Source of the DNA: Ruminococcus sp. UBA7013
GTDB lineage: Bacteria > Bacillota > Clostridia > Oscillospirales > Ruminococcaceae
Direction of reading: 5' to 3'
Assembly: GCA_002449585.1 (NCBI GenBank)
Contig: DJXD01000113.1
Location: 1-12,470 of the forward strand
Length of the DNA: 12,470 nt
A model generated the notes under the pieces. It saw only the letters and a program-made list of their open reading frames with translations, did not search any database and was not told the origin of the DNA. Shown here piece after piece: positions 6,900-12,470 of the stretch. The position numbers and the translations under genes were made by a program. Position 1 is the first letter of the stretch. The number at the start of each line of letters is the position of its first letter.

Positions 6900-9032
6900 A
6901 TGTGGAAGATAATATATTCTTTTTTAATCATGCTGATTTGTTTGATGCCTCTGCCCGTTCATGCGGAAAATCGGAAAGCAGCTGAAAATGATCAGCTTAT
7001 CTTGTATTATAATAATGATTCGGGACAGATCGGCCTGAAAAATAAAGCAAGTCATTATATTTGGTGGTCATCTCCGCCGGATGCGGATCAGCTGGAAGAT
7101 GCAAAGCCCCTGACCATAACAGAATTACAGTCATCTAATCTTTTGACCTATGCTGATAGAAATAAGCAAAGTACTGCCGTACTTCGTTCCGGAAATGCAG
7201 CAGAAATTTCTTATCAGAAAATTGATCAGGGTGTGAAGATGATCTATGAATATACTGCATGTGGCATTTCTATTCCGGTGTCATATCAGCTCGAAGAAAA
7301 TTACATGTCTGTGACAGTCAATTGCAATGAGATCATAGAAAATCAGGCAGAAAATGGATTGCTTGCGGCACAGCTTACCCTGCTGGGAAGTTTTGGAGCA
7401 GCCAGAGCAGAAGAAACAGGCTATTTTGTCATTCCTGATGGATGCGGTACGCTGATCAGATTTCATCAGCAGAAAAAGAATGTGAAAAATTATTCACAAA
7501 AAGTGTATGGCAGAGATATTACAAATATTCCCATGTCAAAGCCTGCTGTGACAGAAGAAATTTATATGCCTGTATTCGGCATCGTGAAAGATGGCAATGG
7601 AATGACAGTGATTATTGAAAAGGGAGATGGAAATGCTATATTAAATGCGCAAGTCAGCGATTTTGATACATGCAGTTTCAGTTTTCAGCTTCGTGGATCA
7701 GATTTATATTCTATGCCTGGGACTGCCGGAAATCTGACTGTATTTGAAAGCGGAAGCATGGAAACAGAAGAAATCAAATTACGATACTATCCCATTGCAG
7801 ATGAAATTATTAATTATGCGGATATTGCGGAAACATATCGCAATTATCTTTTGCTTGATGGAGGGCTTTCCAAAAAGACACATGTTGATGATATGCAATT
7901 ATATCTTGAATTATATGGCGGAACGATGAAAACACAATCTGTTCTTGGGATTCCTGTCAGCATGAAAACATCTATAACCAGCTATGAAGAAGCACAGAGA
8001 ATTGTTTCCGCATTATATAATAATGATGTCAATCATATTTCTGTTATTTATCATAATTGGACAGATGCCGGTATTTCCGGAAAGGCAGATTATAAAGCAA
8101 AGCCATCCGGCACACTTGGCGGCAACAGCAGTTTCAGAAAACTGATGCATTATTTCGGAAGTAGAGCCATAGATTTCTATCCTGCTGTTAATAATCAAGT
8201 TTTTGCTTCTGGCAATGGGTATTATCATTTCCGAGATACTGCAATTCGGATTTCCGGTTCTTATTCTCAACAGATGGGGTATTCTCTTCCCTATGGCATT
8301 CCGGACACTCAGGCCGATACCAAAGCATTACTTTCTCCGGGCGTATTCACAAAATTATATAGCAACCTGGCAGAGGATTATGCAGAAAAATCATTGAAAG
8401 GGGTATCTCTTGGGAATCTGACATCTGTACTCTGGGGGGATTATGGCAAGCAAAAAATCTCCCGGAATGATGCTATGAAAGCATTACAAGATTCTTATCA
8501 ATCATTACAGAATGCAAATTTATCTATTATGGCGGATTGTTGTGCAGCGTATGCATTTCCCTATGTTGATAAAATCACTGGTGTTCCTCTGCATGCAAGC
8601 GGATTTGATATTTGTGATGAAGAAATCCCGTTTTATCAGCTTGTATTGCATGGCATACTGCCTTATGCCTGTACGCCGATTAATGCCACTGCTGACAGCA
8701 TTGAAACTTTTTTAACAGCGATTGCAACAGGATGCTGCCCGGCCTATGATATGATTTATACAGAAGCCAGCAATCTCAAAGATACAGAATTTGATCAGTA
8801 TTATTATGCTTATTATGCATTTTGGACAGATACCGCTGTACAAGAATATCATATTGCAGATATTGTTCTGTCTGGCGTAAGCGATAAAATCATGATAGAT
8901 TATACCCGTGAGGGAGATATTTCTATCACAACGTATGAAGACGGCACACAGATTAAAATTAATTATGCAGAAAAATCCATCACAGCCGGAGGTATGGTAT
9001 ATCAATTAAAAAATGCAGAAGAGGGGGAATAA
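6900..9032 (+). CDS. Exported DUF5696-type, glycosidase-like protein
   Basis: 710 residues with a signal peptide (MWKIIYSFLIMLICLMPLPVHA|EN) and no lipobox or later membrane segment. The start is ATG 6900, 9 bases after the YIP1 stop, with only a weak ribosome site (AGG at 6889-6891), so coupling to the upstream gene is likely. Residues about 25-320 look like a beta-sandwich domain (LILYYNNDSGQIGLKNKAS, YMSVTVNCNEI, GMTVIIEKGDGNAIL). Residues about 330-640 alternate strands and helices like a TIM barrel, with acidic and aromatic blocks WGDY (512-515), MADCCAAYAFPYVD (from 544) and DICDEEIPFYQ (570-580). A short beta tail ends the protein. I recognise this as the DUF5696 group found beside sugar ABC permeases; no enzyme activity is established. 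A glycoside hydrolase or catalytically dead glycan-binding barrel are both possible. Confidence 0.68.
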   Translation: MWKIIYSFLIMLICLMPLPVHAENRKAAENDQLILYYNNDSGQIGLKNKASHYIWWSSPPDADQLEDAKPLTITELQSSNLLTYADRNKQSTAVLRSGNAAEISYQKIDQGVKMIYEYTACGISIPVSYQLEENYMSVTVNCNEIIENQAENGLLAAQLTLLGSFGAARAEETGYFVIPDGCGTLIRFHQQKKNVKNYSQKVYGRDITNIPMSKPAVTEEIYMPVFGIVKDGNGMTVIIEKGDGNAILNAQVSDFDTCSFSFQLRGSDLYSMPGTAGNLTVFESGSMETEEIKLRYYPIADEIINYADIAETYRNYLLLDGGLSKKTHVDDMQLYLELYGGTMKTQSVLGIPVSMKTSITSYEEAQRIVSALYNNDVNHISVIYHNWTDAGISGKADYKAKPSGTLGGNSSFRKLMHYFGSRAIDFYPAVNNQVFASGNGYYHFRDTAIRISGSYSQQMGYSLPYGIPDTQADTKALLSPGVFTKLYSNLAEDYAEKSLKGVSLGNLTSVLWGDYGKQKISRNDAMKALQDSYQSLQNANLSIMADCCAAYAFPYVDKITGVPLHASGFDICDEEIPFYQLVLHGILPYACTPINATADSIETFLTAIATGCCPAYDMIYTEASNLKDTEFDQYYYAYYAFWTDTAVQEYHIADIVLSGVSDKIMIDYTREGDISITTYEDGTQIKINYAEKSITAGGMVYQLKNAEEGE

Positions 9033-9035
9033 TTC

Positions 9036-9929
9036 ATGAAAAAGCCTGTGCCTTATGAAAAACGAAAGGCTTCTTATGGGTATCAATTTCTTTCTTTATG
9101 GCTGATAGGAACGCTGATTTTTTTCCTGTATCCTCTGGCAGAGTCGCTGAAATATTCTTTCATGGAACTATCTCCCGGAAAAGGCGGTATGCAAGGGGAA
9201 TGGATCGGCCTGAAGAATTATATTGCTATTTTTACAGCAGATGCCTATTACAGCAAATATCTGATAGATGTTCTGATAGAAACGCTTTGGAAAACACCCT
9301 TGATCATGATATTTTCTTTATTGATTGCCGTGATTCTCAATCAAGAATTCAAAGGCCGGAGCTTTGCAAGAGCGGTTTTCTTTCTGCCTGTGATCATTGC
9401 AACTGGGCCTGTTTACAGCATTATCAGTGGCAATCTTTCCGGAAGCGGTGTGGGAACGCAGTTTTCCACGATATTCCATACAGATCTGACAGGAGATTTT
9501 TTTGAATTCATCGGGCTATATGGCATCAGTGAAGAAGTTCAGAATTTAGCAGAAATGATTTCAGATCATATTTTTGCCATTGTGTGGAATTCTGGCATTC
9601 AGATTTTAATTTTTTTAGCGGCATTACAAGGAATACCGTCATCTGTCAGAGAAGCCGCCTTAATCGAAGGCGCAACGGGATGGGAATATTTCTGGAAAAT
9701 CACTCTGCCATATATCAGCCCTATGATTCTGGTTTGTCTGATCTTCACAGTGATTGACAGTTTTATTTCTCCGGATAATGCTGTCATGAAACGGGTTTTA
9801 GAAATGCAACAGGAATGGAAATATGGCTCTGCGGCGGCCATGGCCTGGACATATTTCATCATTGTCATGTTTGCTATTGGATTTCTCACGCTTATCATGA
9901 GAAATTATATTTATTATCAAACAGATTGA
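9036..9929 (+). CDS. ABC sugar transporter permease, second pair, MalF/UgpA-like
   Basis: 297 residues from ATG, behind GAGGGGG (9021-9027) with 8 bases of spacing; the upstream stop is 3 bases away. The basic N-terminus (MKKPVPYEKRKASYGYQF) precedes the first membrane segment. The docking signature is EAALIEG (residues 206-212) followed by WKITLP, matching the consensus better than the first pair. The extracytoplasmic loop at about residues 134-180 (NLSGSGVGTQFSTIF through EMISDH) is long for this family. It forms a second heterodimer with the gene that follows. It is clearly different in sequence from the permease at 3024, so the two pairs are not a recent duplication. Confidence 0.9.
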   Translation: MKKPVPYEKRKASYGYQFLSLWLIGTLIFFLYPLAESLKYSFMELSPGKGGMQGEWIGLKNYIAIFTADAYYSKYLIDVLIETLWKTPLIMIFSLLIAVILNQEFKGRSFARAVFFLPVIIATGPVYSIISGNLSGSGVGTQFSTIFHTDLTGDFFEFIGLYGISEEVQNLAEMISDHIFAIVWNSGIQILIFLAALQGIPSSVREAALIEGATGWEYFWKITLPYISPMILVCLIFTVIDSFISPDNAVMKRVLEMQQEWKYGSAAAMAWTYFIIVMFAIGFLTLIMRNYIYYQTD

Positions 9930-9942
9930 GAGGAGCTGACAC

Positions 9943-10881
9943 ATGTGTGCATTGCTTTCTAAAAAAATATGGCCGCTTTTCAGGGCTTTGCTTCTGGCAG
10001 GGCTGTGTTTTGTAATTCTGTATCCACTGATTTATATGATCAGCTGTGCATTCCGTACACCAGAAGACATGAAAGATCCCACTGTGATATGGATTCCCCG
10101 GCATCTGACATGGAATATCATGAAACAGACTATGAAAGCCATGAAATTCCCTCGTACATTATGGAATACACTAATATTAAATATTGGCTGTTCTCTGATG
10201 CAGGTGATCAGCTGCGCCCTCACAGGATATGGCTTTGCAAGATTTCAATTCAAAGGCAAAAAAATATTATTTGCCATTGTGATCCTGATGATTCTTGTCC
10301 CGGATCAGATCATTGCGATTCCTCGTTATATAGAATTCCGTTATTGTTTCGGCATTCAGCCGCTGATGGAAAAATATATTCCTGCCCTCGGCCAGATGTG
10401 CAATCTGATTAATTCGCCCTTGACGATGTATCTCCCGGCAATGACAGCCAACGGCATTCGCTCCGGCCTGATGATTTTTCTATTCCGGCAATTTTTCCGG
10501 GGACTTCCGCAGGAATTGGAAGATGCCGCCTGTCTGGATGGCTGCAATCCATTTCAAACTTTTCTGCTTGTCATGATTCCCAATGCAGGATCTGCTTTTC
10601 TGACAGTATTTTTATTTTCCGTTGTCTGGTACTGGAATGATTATTATGTCAGCTCTACATTTTTCACAGAAAATGCTACAATTGCACTCATGCTCAAAAA
10701 TCTGGATACACAGCTTGTAAATGAATTATTTCACAGCACAACGGCCGATATTTCCCCACGTGAAAAAATAATCTGGATGGAAGCCGGCTGTTTGCTATCT
10801 GTCACCCCTCTGCTTCTGATGTATGCCTTTTTGCAGAAATATTTCACAGAAGGCATAGAACATTCTGGACTAGCAGGATGA
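9943..10881 (+). CDS. ABC carbohydrate transporter permease, second pair, MalG/UgpE-like
   Basis: 312 residues from ATG, with AGGAG (9931-9935) and 7 bases of spacing; the gap from the previous gene is 13 bp. Membrane segment 1 lies at residues 10-35 (LFRALLLAGLCFVILYPLIYMIS), followed by the CAFRTPEDMKDPTVIWIP stretch typical of this subunit type. The docking signature is degenerate: DAACLDG (residues 194-200), with Asp in place of Glu and Cys before Leu, then VMIP. Family members usually run 270-300 residues; this one is slightly long because of a central loop (IQPLMEKYIPALGQMCNLINS). It is the last gene of the operon, and its stop is 18 bases before the terminator hairpin. Confidence 0.9.
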   Translation: MCALLSKKIWPLFRALLLAGLCFVILYPLIYMISCAFRTPEDMKDPTVIWIPRHLTWNIMKQTMKAMKFPRTLWNTLILNIGCSLMQVISCALTGYGFARFQFKGKKILFAIVILMILVPDQIIAIPRYIEFRYCFGIQPLMEKYIPALGQMCNLINSPLTMYLPAMTANGIRSGLMIFLFRQFFRGLPQELEDAACLDGCNPFQTFLLVMIPNAGSAFLTVFLFSVVWYWNDYYVSSTFFTENATIALMLKNLDTQLVNELFHSTTADISPREKIIWMEAGCLLSVTPLLLMYAFLQKYFTEGIEHSGLAG

Positions 10882-10898
10882 TTCATCACAAAAGAAAA

Positions 10899-10925
10899 TC
10901 CCCGTCCGAAGACGGGGAATTTTTT
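10899..10925. terminator. Bidirectional intrinsic terminator between convergent genes
   Basis: The stem CCCCGTC (10900-10906) pairs perfectly with GACGGGG (10911-10917) around the loop CGAA, with one extra A-T pair outside. On the + strand it is followed by six T (10920-10925), ending the transport operon. On the - strand the same stem carries a C(UUCG)G tetraloop, a very stable loop type, and is followed by ATTTTCTTTT, ending sseB. The + strand T-run overlaps the sseB stop codon (10924-10926), so one element serves both genes with no spare sequence. Confidence 0.93.
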
Positions 10926-11745
10926 ATGCCTGATCATTAGTACTCATTGTAATCGTACTGGATTTTTCATAGAACGGCTTTGCATCTTTCAGAGCAGCTT
11001 TTCCGAAATTATTAGATGTCGGAACAATGGCAAGCTCTACATTGCGCAGATGCGGTTTTGCTGTTTCAGCGATCTTGTCAAACAGTGCCTTAATATCTGT
11101 GTCTGTTGTCAAAGTTGTATCAATAACAAGCAGGAAATTCGGATTAGGCTTATCTTCACGCTTCATCACACGCAGATAGGCTTTATTAATGGTCTCCTGT
11201 TCTGCCAGATACGGACGCAGAGCATCTAAAAGCTCTGTTGGTTCTTCTTTCAGAGTACCGATCTGAATCTGTGTGCCCGGAGCAATTGCTTCTGTATCAC
11301 GGATTTTAAACAGGCTTTCCATCGGAATCATGATATTCTGACCAAAGGGGTTTACCACTGCGCCGGTAATGCCATTATCAGGCTGACGCTGGAAGAACTG
11401 GCACATATCCTTATAAGTAATGGCTGCCAGCTGATGCTGATTTGCTTCCGGCCACTTACGGATTTCTGTTACATCTGTAAACAATGGGAAATATCTCTGT
11501 CCTTCAGAATTATTGAACAGGATAAAGCTAACTTTAGGCTGATCCACCAGCTGAACATTACCATTTGCATCCGCCTGCGCCTGCTGGGTAGTTTCCACAT
11601 TTGCCGGAACAAGGAAGCGAGCTTCTTTCAGGAAATTGACAAAAGTCACTTCTGTTTTTTGATTACGCTCCTGTTTCATAGCGTCCATAGCTTGTACCAG
11701 AGCCGGATTTGTAATAGGCTCTTGGCTTTGTCTGATTTCTGCCAA
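10924..11745 (-). CDS. sseB: SseB-family protein (enhanced serine sensitivity family)
   Basis: 273 residues. The start is TTG at 11745-11743, placed 5 bases after GAGGTGA, giving MAEIRQSQEPITNPALVQAM. An ATG at 11802 would add 19 unlikely residues and sits close to the promoter. Residues about 10-135 match the SseB N-terminal domain (NPALVQAMDAMKQ, FLVPAN, YFPLFTDVTEIRKW, NGITGAVVNPFGQNI). Residues about 160-270 match the SseB C-terminal domain (LLDALRPYLAEQETINKAYLRVMKR, FLLVIDT, NVELAIVPTSNNFG, AKPFYEKSS). The protein is cytoplasmic with no signal peptide or membrane segment. Overexpression in E. coli alters serine sensitivity, but the biochemical role is not known. It has its own promoter and is unrelated to the convergent transport operon. 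Confidence 0.85.
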   Translation of the reverse strand: MAEIRQSQEPITNPALVQAMDAMKQERNQKTEVTFVNFLKEARFLVPANVETTQQAQADANGNVQLVDQPKVSFILFNNSEGQRYFPLFTDVTEIRKWPEANQHQLAAITYKDMCQFFQRQPDNGITGAVVNPFGQNIMIPMESLFKIRDTEAIAPGTQIQIGTLKEEPTELLDALRPYLAEQETINKAYLRVMKREDKPNPNFLLVIDTTLTTDTDIKALFDKIAETAKPHLRNVELAIVPTSNNFGKAALKDAKPFYEKSSTITMSTNDQA

Positions 11746-11750
11746 ATCAT

Positions 11751-11757
11751 TCACCTC
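11751..11757 (-). promoter_or_regulatory. Shine-Dalgarno that decides the TTG start of sseB
   Basis: On the - strand GAGGTGA lies 5 bases before TTG (11745-11743). The next - strand ATG after it (11750-11748) directly abuts the ribosome site and is out of frame, so TTG is the best start. Confidence 0.7.
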
Positions 11758-11813
11758 ATAAAATAATTTTTGATTTTTCCGGCAATAAAAGCCGATACTC
11801 ATCTAATATAGAT

Positions 11814-11842
11814 ATTATAACACAAATTTTTCATAAAGTCAA
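11814..11842 (-). promoter_or_regulatory. Sigma-A promoter of sseB
   Basis: On the - strand TTGACT (11842-11837) and TATAAT (11819-11814) are separated by 17 bases. Transcription should start near 11807, giving a leader of about 60 bases. The -35 box begins only 26 bases after the dockerin gene's stop codon. A weak 4-bp hairpin (CGGC/GCCG, 11780-11794) lies in the leader and is probably meaningless. Confidence 0.85.
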
Positions 11843-11867
11843 CAGTATTTTAGAATATTTTTTACGA

Positions 11868-12470
11868 TCAGAAGAAATCTTCTAATCTGGGATTGAGATC
11901 CATTGCATTAGCGGTAACATAACGAAGAATTGTAGCCGCATCTTTTGCATTAATAAAGGTATCCTGATTGACATCTGCTTTTTCCTGCGCATTACGCACA
12001 CGCTCTGGAATCTGATCAAATGGAATACCAGCATTCACCTGTGTTACATACATAAGAACAACAGCGGCATCATTAGCATTTACAATTTCATCATTATTAA
12101 CATCTGCCCGAGCGTCGATATTTTTGACAATTTCAGTAGATTCTGTTGTTGTGGTAGTTTCAGGCGTGGTGGATATCATTGTGGTGGTAGTGGTCTCAGG
12201 TTTAGTGGATGTTGTTGTGGTAGTGGTCGTTGTCGATGTTGTTGTCGTTGTTGTGGTGGTGGTTGTCGATGTTGTTGTCGTCGTGGTGGTGGTAGTAGTT
12301 TCAGGTTTAGTGGATGTTGTCGTTGTTGTGGTTGTGGTGGGCTGCGTTGTGGTTGTGGTGGGCTGCGTTGTGGTTGTGGTGGCCTGTGTTGTGGTTGTGG
12401 TAGCCTGCGTTGTGGTTGTGGTGGGCTGTGTTGTGGTTGTGGTGGCCTGTGTTGTGGTTGTGGTAGCCTG
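11868..12470 (-). CDS. Dockerin-bearing secreted protein, C-terminal part (5' end outside window)
   Basis: The last 200 residues of a longer protein; the frame is open to the window edge, so any internal ATG (such as 12179) is not a start. Nearly half of it is a Thr-rich linker, then a type I dockerin (about 12113-11871). The two calcium-binding repeats are DVNNDEIVNAND and DVNQDTFINAKD, with Asp/Asn at loop positions 1, 3, 5, 9 and 12 in both. Helices AAVVLMYV and AATILRYV follow, and a short tail (NPRLEDFF) ends the protein. The specificity positions 10-11 read AN and AK, unlike the Ser/Thr pair of the clostridial type. A dockerin plugs a protein into a cohesin on a scaffoldin or cell-surface anchor, so the missing N-terminal part is probably a carbohydrate-active enzyme or binding protein. 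No terminator is visible after the stop. Confidence 0.88.
   Translation of the reverse strand, partial: QATTTTTQATTTTTQPTTTTTQATTTTTQATTTTTQPTTTTTQPTTTTTTTTSTKPETTTTTTTTTTSTTTTTTTTTTSTTTTTTTTSTKPETTTTTMISTTPETTTTTESTEIVKNIDARADVNNDEIVNANDAAVVLMYVTQVNAGIPFDQIPERVRNAQEKADVNQDTFINAKDAATILRYVTANAMDLNPRLEDFF
12135..12338 (-). repeat. Thr-rich linker with degenerate internal repeats
   Basis: Codons here are nearly all ACN (Thr), broken by STKPE and S. One 21-base block occurs at 12195-12215 and again at 12300-12320 with a single difference, 105 bases (35 codons) apart; both encode the STKPE motif. A second block encoding TTTTST repeats 33 bases apart (12228-12247 and 12261-12280). All spacings are multiples of 3, so the frame is kept. 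Such linkers are flexible and usually glycosylated. Confidence 0.85.
12339..12470 (-). repeat. 21-bp tandem repeat coding for Q-[P/A]-T5 units
   Basis: Six full 21-bp units plus a partial one run to the window edge and probably beyond. Each encodes Gln, then Pro or Ala, then five Thr. In protein order the second residue reads A, A, P, A, A, P, P. Unit differences are confined to the Pro/Ala codon and silent Thr changes, which points to recent slippage or unequal recombination in frame. Confidence 0.92.

Noticed and set aside
3024..10881. Two permease pairs as a recent duplication
   Set aside because: The sequences of the two pairs differ throughout, sharing only family signatures such as the EAA loop.
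11870..11883. AGAAGA-AA-TCTTCT palindrome over the dockerin stop, as a terminator
   Set aside because: The 2-base loop is too small for a hairpin, and the - strand continues with A-rich rather than T-rich sequence.
12177..12179. ATG inside the Thr linker as the start of a small dockerin-only protein
   Set aside because: No ribosome site precedes it, and the Thr-rich frame continues open upstream to the window edge.
12339..12470. CRISPR array or regulatory repeat
   Set aside because: The repeats have no spacers, are 21 bp in strict codon phase, and encode a Q-[P/A]-T5 linker.

Overview
The window looks like a Gram-positive Firmicute of the Ruminococcus / Oscillospiraceae type. The support is an AT-rich composition (roughly 40% GC by eye), consensus sigma-A promoters, strong Shine-Dalgarno (SD) sequences, and above all a C-terminal type I dockerin behind a very long threonine-rich linker at the right edge, a hallmark of fibre- or starch-degrading ruminococci. 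The species cannot be fixed from this window.

Region 1 (1-149) is a regulatory region. It has a perfect TTGACA-N18-TATAAT promoter with an extended -10, preceded by two inverted repeats that could be operators.

Region 2 (150-10881, + strand) is one tightly packed eight-gene operon bounded by that promoter and by a bidirectional terminator (10899-10925). Gene gaps are 13 bp or less, or the genes overlap. In order it encodes: a large exported solute-binding protein with N-terminal carbohydrate-binding-like modules (starting at an unusual CTG codon); an ABC sugar permease pair; an exported NHL-propeller protein with a C-terminal membrane anchor; a YIP1-family membrane protein; an exported DUF5696-type, glycosidase-like protein; and a second ABC permease pair. 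No ATP-binding subunit, second binding protein or regulator is present. The likely picture is a surface system that binds, perhaps trims, and imports an unknown glycan or oligosaccharide, powered by an ATPase encoded elsewhere. The four accessory proteins have no established role, so this is the candidate undescribed system in the window.

Region 3 (10924-11867, - strand) is a convergent sseB-family gene with its own sigma-A promoter and a TTG start.

Region 4 (11868-12470, - strand) is the 3' end of a dockerin-bearing secreted protein. Its Thr-rich linker is encoded by 21-bp and longer repeats and runs off the window edge, so the catalytic or binding module is not visible. No RNA genes, insertion sequences, prophage genes or CRISPR arrays were seen.
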